64,000 nucleotides of DNA from Ignelater luminosus (lineage: Eukaryota; Arthropoda; Insecta; Coleoptera; Elateridae). This document shows, piece by piece, positions 48,065 to 60,100 of this stretch. The stretch spans positions 186,001-250,000 of the forward strand of contig VTPC01090701.1 in NCBI GenBank assembly GCA_011009095.1, read 5' to 3'. A program made the position numbers and the translations under genes. Within the stretch, counting starts at the first letter, position 1. Each line of letters starts with the position of its first letter. Below the pieces are notes generated by a model. The model was not told the DNA's origin. It worked only from the letters and a program-made list of their open reading frames with translations, and did not search any database.

Positions 48065-48360
48065 ACTTGAACTAAAATTAATAACACTTTAAACATCGGC
48101 TAAATTTACACTACAAACGCATGGCGATGATGAGTCACTTTGACCAAGCTCACACTTTATGTTTGAAGGCCCAACTGATTGTCTTTCCACAACGATGTGT
48201 AGTCCTGCCTCCTTTATGAAATTTCTGGGCACTAAACTTGAAACTGAGAAATTCAATTTTTCGATTTTTGTCCGCCTTTGTCGGGAAATAGGCCACTGTG
48301 AGACGCGTCTATACTTTAATTCCTTAATCCAAAAGTCGTATCCGGAAATCAACCTACAGC
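48065..48360 (-). pseudogene. Upstream coding-like piece, probably of the same transposase relic
   Basis: The minus-strand frame at 48352-48089 contains VSQWPISRQRRTKIEKLNFS and ends in a serine-rich CELGQSDSSSPCVCS. The block is like the S-x-R-S/Q-KRRKT-E motif near the N-terminus of the family proposed for 46908-47658. Same strand and right order support one element, but no catalytic residue is visible. It ends in a stop close to a GT-type boundary at about 48028. Confidence 0.3.
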
Positions 48361-48369
48361 CTTAATTTC

Positions 48370-51300
48370 TCGTTTCTCATTTGAACACCGTGCAGAACTT
48401 TCGTGTCCAGTCCTTATTATTTATCAATGTAACTTAATTTCTGTTAGATCTCTGAGTAACATTAATCAACAATAAAGCTACATAAGCAAATACATGATAC
48501 AAATATGATCGGAGAATGCAGTTCTTGGTTTCTAAAGCAAAGAATGTAAATAAAGTAAATAACAAACATAGAACAGTTAAGTGAGATTTTTACTAGAAAG
48601 ATTAAGTCTAATTTAGTGTTATGAGTGACCAGATGCTTCATGTTGCTTGCGTACACAAGATGTAAACGGAATTGCAGCAAGAAGGACGACTTAAATAGTT
48701 ATTTTGGAAGCCACCTTGGAAAAAATTGAATTTATTATGCTTTCACAGTTTTGTCTTTTCTTTTTCATTTGTTGCTTTTTGGTTTTTTGCTGTTTAAGAG
48801 TGATTGCTTTATCAATGACACTATAGTTCAATGTCTAAACGAAATCAGAAATGGCAATACCATGTGGCTTGGTATTCTAACTAAAATGAGGTCTGGTCTG
48901 CTAGTAATACTTTGCTAACTGCATTTTCAATAGAAGAGGGTTCTTAGCGGTTTGAGAAATTGAGAAATGTTAGGAAATCTATAACAATTAAAGAGAGATA
49001 GATAATGGAGAAAAAGTTGTAAGAAGTAGCAGAAATTTGAGTACCAATCAAAACATTTTTTGAGCTTTCTATTAACCTTGGCTTTCAGGTTAATTTTGGT
49101 ACAAGCAACAGTGGCAGATGTAGAGCGTAAAATCTCTTCAACTATGAGCAGCACTTTTGAAGAAAAGATGCTTGAATCTGAGGATAATTGTGGTGTTGTA
49201 GTACTGCAATCCATCAGGACCTGTTTCATGATATCAAGCAAATTTATAAGACCTTTTTAGAAGATTCTTTATAAAAAGTTGTTGAAAACCCTGTGAAGTG
49301 GAGTTTAATTGCTTAATCTCGCGTTGTCAGTCTTCTCTATAAATCTTTTTTGGATTTGAAGACGGTTTGAAATTCTGAATCAACTTGTAGAAAATTCGTG
49401 GTTGATTAAGTTTGTGTGAAAAATTTTTGTTAAAGGAGGCATCCGACATGTTCAAGATAAACTGTTTACAAGGTGTTTATCTAACAATCTATTTTTAATT
49501 TAAAGGTCCTGTCTTAATTAGTCTTACCCTGTGCTTTTTTCACAAACAACGCCGAGAGGTTTCTAATTAATAAAATTCGTTAAAACATTCTTCACTTGCT
49601 TAATAATCTCACATGTCATTTAACACTTCTTTATAAATAAAAATAATCTTGGAATTATTTGCGATTTCTTGTGAGAAACGGAGCGACCGTTGAATTTTAA
49701 ATTTGGAGTTTTTTGCATTTTTATGGATTTTCTATGTTAATTTAAGTATATTCTGGTTTATGTCACGCTGGTTTGAATTTCCTGTTGAATTCGTCATTAA
49801 CAGAAGAATCGTTGGAAACATTTACATTTTGAAACAAATTTGCTATTTTTAGTTTTTTGTCATTTTATCATATAATTAATTATTGTTATTTTTGTTTTTG
49901 ATAAACTAAATGTCAAACAATTCGTTTTGATTATAAACATTAACAACAATTCTCTCTGTTAAACAATATATAAATTGAGTTAATTAATGGCATATTAATC
50001 TTTTTTAATAATAATTAATTACGCACATTAAAAGAAAATAATAAGAGATAATTATAAACATGTATATTATTAATTAAGAAACAAGACAAAACCCATAACA
50101 GTATTGATAGATCTAAAAATAAATGTTATAGAATTATAAGGGAAGGTGTGCAAGTCGAGATCTGATTCTCTAACTTTAATTTTCCTGGAAACGAAAAACA
50201 GTGAAGATAGAATTCAGAAATTCTGAACAAAACGTCAATAAGTTGAAATGCTCGAAAGATTTTTTACAATACTGTCAGAAATTATCATAGCGAATTTCAA
50301 CTTTTAAATTCTGTGGGACTAATTATCTGTAAAAGACTGCGATAAAGCTTTTGAAAAATGGATGCAAAATATTACAAGAGAAAATAAATGATAACTAACT
50401 CCTTTAAGAGCTTATCTCAGTCATGAAAAATCTTCCCATGACAATATATAACAATGATTGATTAATCGTTACCTATTATATGAATGTTATCGAATTGGGC
50501 CAAATATAAGCACAATGTTGAAACGCTACATTAAAATTATGCTATGCATTCGCAAGAATTAATTGAATTAGGTTGAAATGTGTTTTAAAACATTCAAAAA
50601 CTATTCATCACTTAATTAATTGAAGTTGCAAAGAGAAAATATTGTTATAATTATAACAATTAATTCTGCTAAAAGGTAGAATTTTCTAAAGGGAATTGCG
50701 ATTGTAATCTACTCTAATAAAGTGGAAAAATTAAATTTGATAGTACGTTATTGTTTTTGTTTCAAATTAGACTTATCTGTTACACCTTTCACACGCCTTA
50801 ACAGCATAATAGATTGATGAAGTGTTGCCCAAGATTCATTTACTCATATATTATTTAATTCTGTAGCATATTATTTCCACTCCTTTGCTGATAAAATCTT
50901 TTGAGTGTTTGGACAAGCAAAATGTGTAAACTGCGGAATTGACTAATTATTTGTAATTAATGAAAATGAGATCATTGTAACCCATCTAAGGATGATCTAA
51001 TATGCTTTTCGGGACAGTTAATTCTTCAAGTTATTTTATTATTTATTATGGTATTGTTTTGTTTTGTCGATAGCTGATCGTTGATATAGAATTTGACAAA
51101 AGAGTTTCGTAGTAGAAAAATTGTAAACCTTAGAAAGTTACAGTAGTTTAAATCAATTCTAACAGAACAGTTTTTCAGTTTTATGATGGCACGATGAAAA
51201 GAATGTTCTGTTCTTAATAATTTCTGTAGGTAAAATAAATGTGATTGACAATTGTATTGAATTGATCATGCCACAAACTTTTAATTAAACTCTCACCAAC

Positions 51301-53975
51301 TTGGTAACTCCTTTATTATTGGAATTTCTGGTGATCAAGTTCTTTTGTTTTTAGTCCTTTCTTACTTTTGGATCTTTTTACCTTATCTTGCTGGTGGAGA
51401 ATTCTTAACAAGAAGAGCCTTTGAGGACCGCGATTATGTCTTTCTACCATCGTAAAGTTGACAAAAATCTTTTAAAATCCCTTTTGAAAAAGAAACTCGA
51501 TACGTTTCGTTCCGGAATTATGTTCCAAATGGCATCCTTACAGAGTTGACACAGTGGAGGTTTTAAAACATAAGACGATCGAATAAAACTGATACTAACC
51601 TCTTTCTAAGGCTTTGTTCTGCCCAATTTTCGAATTTCGTAGTGATAGGTGAAAAGTTAATATTCACAGACGAAGGTGCCTTAAGACATTTTGCCATAGG
51701 CGCCAAATATTCAAGCGTCATGTCGCTTTGGTTCTATTCAGAATCTGTCATTAAATAGTTTACACGCACCATTCGGAGTAGGAAATTCTGATTCTTATAT
51801 AATTGATCCGATATTGCTTGGAAGAACCATGTCTTAATAAACTCCTAAACGGTGCTTTTCAAATATTTCTTGCAATAATGCAAGCTCTAGTTGTCTTAAT
51901 TCTTGAATTAAATAATTTTACATTTTGGGCTTTCTGTCATGGTGGAATTTGAGCGTGCAATGTCTTCACTAAGAGTTTTTTTATGCAGGTTTTTCTTCAT
52001 TTCTTTCATTTTCTTTTTTTTTTGTTTTTCTCTTTTGACAAGTGATTTTGGGCAACTAGGATTTTTGGCTACCGATGTTATTTTCTTTGGTTTTGATTTC
52101 CACTTCCTCATTCAGTTTTGAGCTGGTATGTCTCTATTTCTTTCTTCTCATCTTGTTTGGTTCCTGATTTACGAAAAGTAATATTGAGCAACTAACACTT
52201 CTTACTATTATTTTCGGTTTGATTATGGGTTTTGATTTCCATGCTCTAGGAATCTTCTTCATTCACTCCGCAAATAATTAGCAAACTGTAGTGCTCCCTG
52301 CCGTAATGGGATAAACGAAACAGTTCATTAGGGTTACAGGGTATTTTTATACCTGGTATCAGATTTCTTTGTTTCTGGCTTCCAGTTATTAAATAATGTG
52401 TTATGATCAAAACCGCCGAGTCTGTTACGCTCACAACATTATACTTAAATATTTCAACGTTTTTCTGATATAGTTCAGCATTTGCTCCTATCTCTAAATT
52501 GTCAGGAAATTTATCTAATTTGGATTTCCTGTCAACATACCATTAACATTGTCGAATACGAATGGCACAAATTCTTCACGATCAGGATCCAAGCAAGGAC
52601 GTGCAAATTAAGTAACTTGCCGTAGGCACAGCGGTGAATAAGACAACCGAAGCTGACATTAAATTTAAATTATTTGGGCCTGGCTGAATCTCCAGGGTAC
52701 CCAGCTATCGGAACAACCATGAAAACATAAAAAACTCAAAGAATCTAGAACTGAGAATTAAGAATTGAGAAAAAAATGGACGTTTTTCAGGAAATTTGGT
52801 AGAAAATACTGGGATTCTCGCGCTTTCCTTTATATGAAAGAATGGAAATAAAACGATTTAAATAACACTCCCGCTTTTGAATTGAGTATTTGCATTGTAT
52901 GGGTATTCGTAATCTTTCGATTAGTACTATATTGGAGAAAATGATGACGTCATCGCTATTTTTCTTAAATCTCGGTCACACAGCTCTACAAAGTGACCAC
53001 ACAGTTTGTTCCTTGTCATGTAGTTTATGGAGGCGAACACAAATATTGTCATGGTACGCCATTTGTTTCCCGTCCAGAGATTCGACAAACTAGGGATTCA
53101 CTGCAGGATAAAAACATTTTAACTATTAGTATGACATCACAGTTTGTTTGGGTAAAACGTCTTGCTTTTATGAACGCAGCCCAACGTGATATGTTTCTTC
53201 TATTTTTTGATAATACTAAAAGTTTTCTTTCTCTCTCTTTCGAAAACTGAAAAGAAACGCTCTAAATGTTTACGATTGGTTCATTTAGTTACTGCTTCAA
53301 AGTATATTCGAATTAGTTTTTTCCTGATTTATATTCACTTTGTAAACCCGTAGAATTCAGAGAGTTTTGAAATTTCTGGGAAACTTCTGGGTACCCTGAA
53401 TTTGGTATTCGAGATTTTTGTCACTACTGACTTCCAATGTTCGTGGTTCATGGTGGTTATGTAAGAGTCTTCTCTTTTCATTCTGACTGGCCCTGAAAGC
53501 ACTTTATGAAAGTTGCAACGATCAATCTTTGGTCTTCGTCCAGCAATTGATAATGAGAATTAGTTTCAAAATACATTTCTTAGGCGATTCGTTTCGCTAT
53601 AAAATTTTTCAAATTCGAGCTTATTTATAATAAAGTTACACATATAATACAATTTGCTGCAAGGCCATGTAATTTAACCATATATACTGTCGAGGAATAT
53701 TGTTCTTCTTCCACTAAATTACAGTTACGGATTGCTAGTAGAGGTATTTGTTTTGAAAACAGATCTGGACTAATTATGTAGTAATAAAACCGTATCAAAT
53801 AAGTCACAACTTTTAATCATTTATCTATTCATATTATTATACGTACCACGTGTTGCCTACAATGTCTATTGTAAGACAATAATGAGTGCGAATAGTTTAA
53901 ATGGCATATGTTTCTAGGTGCCAAAAGGTATATCACATTACAAAAATTGCTTATTTTTGGATTTATGAATTTTCT
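48370..53975. other. Noncoding stretch
   Basis: No gene or element is recognisable. The plus-strand frame at 49060-49260 and that at 52993-53250 have some non-AT-driven composition but match nothing I know. The 51939-52121 frame lies in a TTTTTCTTT-rich tract and is spurious. Confidence 0.45.
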
Positions 53976-53979
53976 GAAA

Positions 53980-53995
53980 TGGCGCCCAACGTGGG
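53980..53995 (+). other. Isolated tRNA-Lys-type retroelement primer-binding site
   Basis: TGGCGCCCAACGTGGG is complementary to the 3' end of a eukaryotic tRNA-Lys including the terminal CCA, which is not genome-encoded in eukaryotes. That argues for a reverse-transcription primer site rather than the antisense of a tRNA gene. A 16-base exact match is not expected by chance in 64 kb. No LTR end with TG...CA directly in front and no gag behind it can be recognised, so the rest of the element has decayed. Confidence 0.55.
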
Positions 53996-53999
53996 ATAT

Positions 54000-56420
54000 A
54001 TAAAAAATCATTTTATCAAAATAATTCATATTTGTACCGCAATATTTTTCTGTATTGTAAGGTTCTAGTGGTTGCAGGTGGTGCGTTTACTGAATTCCGG
54101 CTAACTTGTAACTTGTACAGTCTTTAGGGAAAAGGGAGGCTTTCTTCAATTGCTTTTCTTTAACGTGTCAAAAGGACCTACAACCATTACTTCTTATACT
54201 GAACGTGATATGGTACTCCTTTTTTGTTCATCCAAGCTCATAAATGAGATTCCAAAAGAGACATGTTCAAGCAAAGCGTGGAAAAGTTCAATTTAATTTC
54301 TAAGTCAGGCCACTGCATACTCAAAGAGTAAATTTAACTGGCAAATAAGAAATCTAAATAATAATCTGCACGTTTTTGAACCAATTAGGACTTTAAATGA
54401 TATCAGCAGAACACAAACAAATAAAATAATAAATAAAACGTTACATCTACCCAGATAGAAGATGGAAAACGATGAGAAATTGAAATGTACGTCAGACTAC
54501 GATATTTACAGCAATGACCTGTTACTTGTCAGTATGATTTCTTATTGTAAGAAGCTCTAAAGAAAATTTTAATTAACTTAAACATCTTCTAGATAAAACA
54601 CATTTTCCTCGTTATATTTTGCTCTTAATGAAGTTTGGTATTTGGATTCACCGTGGGAAGATGATTTAAAAACACAGATCATAATTTAATAAAACCTCAT
54701 AATTTCACAATCTGCTTAAGAGAATGTATAATGAATTCATCTAATGACTGACCACGTTATTTAACTATTCGAAAGTACCTAATTCCTTATCTCTTTTTTT
54801 ACGTCTACACTTGATTAAAAACTAGTTTGTAAAATCTATAATAATGTCTCTAGGGCAAATTTTACAACAATGACACTCCTTTTTGTACCAACTTCCTTAT
54901 TAGTGGAATGATGCTAAACAGGTGGGACGAACAACAACAAACAAATAAACAAAATAGTGTAATGGTTATAAAAATCTTTTTTGGTCATTTCTAAAATTTT
55001 TTCTTCCTGTAGTTACTGATTAGTTTCCTGCGACTATTTAAATAAAAAGATAAAAAAAATCTGTAAAGTTTAATAAGAAAGTTTTCGCATTTTTCAAATA
55101 AAAAGAAGGAAACGTGTAACATACTACCTAGAAGCTTTAGAAGTTATAGGTGGAACGTGGACGCTTAATTCTAACAAGCTGCTTCCAGTGATTGACAGAG
55201 ACGATTGAAGTAAACAAGTTACAGATTTAAAATTAGTCTCTTTCTTTAGGAAGTTTTATTTGCTAATTGCGTTCCTTTTGGTGTTGGTGTTATATAAATA
55301 GGTTATGTATTTAAAGATGAATCATCAATTAGCGGACTGAACGCATTTTGCTCTAATTTAAGTTGACTTGAAAACCTTACTATTTGGTAACGTACGCGGA
55401 AACTAATCTAGTTGTAAACAGTCATTAGCTAATAGGCTCGCTTTTTATTTTACTCGAGATCCAATTTAAAGCAGTTATTCATCATGACAATTGTATCTAT
55501 CTGATATCTCACATTGCTTTCAATGAAGCAAGGAGAGTTAGTAAAACTTTTGGATTCTGTAATTTATGTAACAAAAGAACGGCACTTAGTTACTTGGCAT
55601 TTTTGCAAATTTGCAACTTAAGTCGAATGGAATATAATCGTCTGGAATTGGATTGACGGCAAAGTAAAACACAGTGGTAGGTAAGTTAAATATGTTGGTG
55701 GGCTTGGCAAACCCCTTTGGCAAGTGCGCCTAAACTGCTTTTTGCTTTCAACAGAAAAATATCCCCGGTGAGAACTTGTCAGGTGTAACTATCATCAGTC
55801 AGAACAATTTAGACAGGTTTGGAATTAACAACAGAAATCTCAAGGCACAGATTCAAATACGCTTATCTGGAAAAAGAGATATATTCCATCAGGCAGGAGA
55901 CAAAAAACAATCAATCAATAAATTTCCAGTTTATTATTTTGATGAAACGTAGACTAGCTTATATATTTTTGCTTAAGCTTTTCCTATATTTGTAAGTAGA
56001 TGATCTTTGCTTTAGACCTCTCTACCGGCAAAGATTTGGTTTGGTTCAACCCAATCAAAGAAAAAGACAATACAACCTGGGAAAACTTTATAACTTCTTT
56101 GATAAAACTAGAGAAGTCCTAATGAACAAGAAAATTCATTGATTTGGAAATTTCTACTGTCACAAGGGCCTAATCTAAGACTTATTATCGACCAACACAA
56201 AATACCTGATGTAGGTTTGAGAAACGTGACTTGGAAGTATCCAAGACTCGAGCTGTTTCTTTTATTAAAATATTTTCAAAAATCTGAACAAAGCTTTCTT
56301 TTAATGATAATGCAGCTACCAAAATAGTTTTATCATCGTCACCAAAAGAATTCTTGATAGAGTCTCCTAGCTAGTCTTTTTTCTTTCTGAATAATCTGTT
56401 GTTGGATCTTCACTAGTTAC
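54000..56420. other. Noncoding stretch
   Basis: No recognised feature. The segment just upstream of the LINE (55690-56400) is somewhat less AT-biased but shows no RT or endonuclease motif. Confidence 0.45.
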
Positions 56421-56424
56421 TACC

Positions 56425-57110
56425 TTAGAAAATTATTTTCATCTTACGCCAAGTAGTAGAAGAATGTCTAGAATATAATAGACTAGCCTATATATGCTTC
56501 ATGGACCTAAAAAAGGCGTTTGACTGCACGAGGCTTGGAGATATAACTCATCTACTTTCTAAAAGAGACTTACCTATCAACATCGTTCAAATCATAGAAA
56601 ATATTTATCACAACACAGTGCAGGCTAGAGTCAACGGTAAACTAACGAATCCCAGCTAACAACGGAATCCGTCAGGGTGACTCGTTAAGTCCCTTGTTAT
56701 TCGATATCGTAATGGACAAAGTTATAAAAAAGGTTCGCTCGGGTAAAGGTTATAGAATGGGCAATCAAGAGATTAAAATATTTACTATTTAGGGGTAAAT
56801 ATATCAAGTTTTGGAAAAGTTGAAGATGAAATGCAAAACCAAGCCATAAAAGAACAAGGCTGCAGGATGTCTCAATGAAGTAATTTGGCGGAATAAACAT
56901 CTAAAACATGAAACAAAAGCCAGAAACACCTAAATAGGATGACAACTGACAGATTGGTCAGAATTGCAAGAGACAGATCACCTGATGATAGATGCAGTGC
57001 GTGCAGATCCAGAAAGAACTGGTGCGATGAACTCGAACAAGGATGAGTAAAAAAACCGAAGAAAAAACAGGCTCAGACCTACAATAGAAGCAGAAAGAAG
57101 AAAATTATTT
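56425..57110 (+). mobile_element. LINE reverse transcriptase remnant with two internal deletions
   Basis: From 56425 the plus strand reads IFILRQVVEECLEYNRLAYI, then CFMDLKKAFDCTRLGD (RT motif with the first catalytic Asp), QIIENIYHNTVQARVNGK, and after a frameshift NGIRQGDSLSPLLFDIVMDK (RT motif 4). At about 56780 it jumps to YLGVNISSFGKVEDEMQ, so the part with the YADD box is missing. Next come AAGCLNEVIWRNKHLKHETK in another frame, a second jump near 56930, and the tail RMTTDRLVRIARDRSPDD, ending in a CDELEQG-like block near 57045. This is a non-LTR element of a type abundant in beetle genomes. It is inactive and both ends are truncated. Confidence 0.75.
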
Positions 57111-60100
57111 AAATTGGTCCTGCGATCCAGCATACGTCTTTTAAGAGTAACAACCAAATCTTTGCTCATTGATGTTTAACTTCTTCAATTAAGAAACGAA
57201 GTCTTGATAGTCCAAATTGCTGAATCTTGATAACATGAAACTTCAACATAACTTTAAAGACTGCAAAGCATTATGAAAGTCATTGCGGAAATTCTCAATT
57301 CTGAAAAGCATCTAACTGTTCTAGAAGCTATATTAAGGCTCTGCGGGGTTTTCCATACACAATGTCTTATTCTATTCAACTGTTTTATCATGAAACCTAG
57401 GCTGTTTTAACAAATTTTGCATATTTATTACAAATGGAAGTCTCTTACTAATCCATACTTACTTATGCAAATAACCGCCACCTTTTGGTCGAGATTTTAG
57501 ACATAGTAACCTCTTGGTAGAACAGTTATGATTGATATATGATCAGAATGTAAAGGTTTGATGAAAACTCATTTAGATGATTGGAACTTGCCAATAATTG
57601 TATTTCATATCTTGCAAAACAGAATCGGAAACCATATTCCCAATAAGCTTGAAAAGTCTAATAATTTGCTTTTTAAAACTTCGACCAATTTTAAGAGTTG
57701 GGCCAGTTCAAATATAGGTTTAATAAACGTGAAGAATTTAAGAGTTATGGTCTGACTCAGCGTAAATTCAAGATTTTTAAAATATTTAGATGATCCTTCT
57801 AAGAAGTTTTTTTTTAGTTTGGAAGCTTCTTGGGACGTATTAAGCTTTGAAAACTATCTTTATTTATCAAGGAATATATTGAACTAAACGCTAGTCTTCC
57901 TACGGCAGTATTCAAGAAGTGTACTCTGGGATAGGGAAAAGTTTATGATTCGCAGATATGCTGCATGCTTAAACATGTAGGCGCTATCATGTCTAAATGC
58001 TCTACGTAAAACATCTCGAATAAAATCCTGTTTGTCGTACCGCTATTTTGGAAGGAGTGCATAGTTGTATTAAGGGGTTTGAAATCTACTGATAAGAAAG
58101 TAATAAATTTTGATTCCCTATTTAGTGAAAATTAATTTTTATTTTTAGGACCACATAGAACTATCAGGTTGTAATATTAACTCTATAGGTAGTTGTTGCT
58201 TGGCGAAATGTAGCTTTATTGCTTTAAGAAGGCAGAAAACTTCAATGTATGATACTGAATTCAATTTTCTCTACTTTAATATAATGAATTAAGATCAGCA
58301 TTGAAAGGTAATTTGTCTTTCTTTTGTTTGACTTAGTTATCTCAACTAAATGTATTGAATCTCCTTCCAGATATTGGTACTGTGTCTCATATTTCTGAAT
58401 ATCTGTCTAAGCTTCTATAGGAGAAAAACTTTTCTTGCTTTGTTACTCTAAAATTTAATTCCACTTTGAGTAGCTTCTATTATCCTTTTATCCGGAACTA
58501 TCAATTACTCAATTTAAAAAAGAAATAGACTTGGAAGATTGGGTCAAATGCCAACCTGTTAACAATAGCTGCTAATAGAGCAATTACAGGTTTATCGCAA
58601 TCTCTATTAAGTTACAAAATAGGTCTAAGCTAATTATTGTTTGATTTATTTATAATTCCTGATTTCTAAAACTATGATTGTTTGAAATTAGTAAGATTAA
58701 TTAGAATTTTATGCAATGATATCCTGATGATGATAACTGATTAGATTAATTTATAATTATGTAATGTAATTTATACAGGATTTGAGATTCATCTGGAAAC
58801 ATTCCTAGATAATATTTTTAAATAACATTACAAGTTTGAAAAATAAGGTCAAACACAAAATGAGTTGCAAATGTTCTTTTTCTATTTTTGATTATTAACC
58901 ATTGAAATATAATTCCCATCTAATTAGTTCTTGGCAAAGTTCAGAAATTATAAAAATAAAAGGTAGTTCAAATCGAAAACAAAATAATTAGTTAAGCAAT
59001 TTTTTTATGATAAATATCATAAATTATATAACACAATTTAATGACGATTATTAAATTACCTCCTTTTACTCTCCCTTTTTTAGGTGTTAAGAAGAAAGAA
59101 AAAATAAAAGGGAAACTAAAAGCTTTCTAAACTACTTATACACAACTGCATTATTAAATTTCAAACTAAACAAACTTGACACTAAAATTACAATGTCTAC
59201 ATGTGTATAGTAAAATGTTAAAAAAAGCTTTCTGTCTGTTTATTCATTGATCGTGTGTAAAAATGTGTGTGTGTACGCTGCGGTTGCTTAACATACTAAC
59301 ACAAATTTTATTTAAATATTCTCATGCAAATTGTACAAGTTGTTTAAGTTATTTCAAGTGGGTGTACATCCAAAACATCACCGGCATAATATTAAAATTG
59401 TAAAAAAAATAATTAAGAACTTAGAAGATGCGTAATATTTTCAACTTGAATGTTCTTCAGTATCTGACACAGTCCTGCATTACGCAACCTTATATATATT
59501 TTTAAAATCCCAACTTTTCGCAACTTTATTTTAAATAAAACAGAATCGACTTCCTCATCCTCTATATCTATTTTATTTGTTCCTCTTTTGTTTCTTCTTC
59601 GAAATGAATTTTAAATTTCCTGAACGTTGTTAAGTGGGAGTTTCTTACATGACGTACTAACATTAAATTGAGTGTAGTGACCCGTAAAAACAAGTCAGGA
59701 CGTTGTAATTCTCTTATTAGTTAATCACTCGTCAAGTTCATTTGGATCATTTATATAAGCGTATTCCACTTAAACTTTGACATTATAATGCTAACAAGTT
59801 TGTGTGCAGACTTCCGAAATTTTAATTATTATCATCGATTAGTTGATGGTAATTTATTGGAAGTGTCGAAACGGTTTAAACGGGTCGTAAAGTGCAAATT
59901 TTGCACTTTTTTAAGGTCAACCATATTAATTAATATCAACTTTTCATTTTTGTTTTTATATCTTTTGTGTTGTTTAAGTTCAAAGTGTTGATAGGAAGTA
60001 TTATTTGGAAATAAATAATAAAATTTGTAAGCAACAATTTGACCTACATTCACATTAAAATGTTGCGTTTTACTTACCGAGGAATCTTATCAAGCATTTG

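Noticed and set aside
51939..52121. Plus-strand phenylalanine-rich frame and its lysine-rich mirror on the minus strand
   Set aside because: Both are read from a T-rich tract.
57558..57755. 65-codon plus-strand frame (DDWNLPIIVFHI...) that recalls the gag region of BEL/Pao elements
   Set aside because: The resemblance is limited to a few residues. No LTR, protease or RT of that type is nearby.
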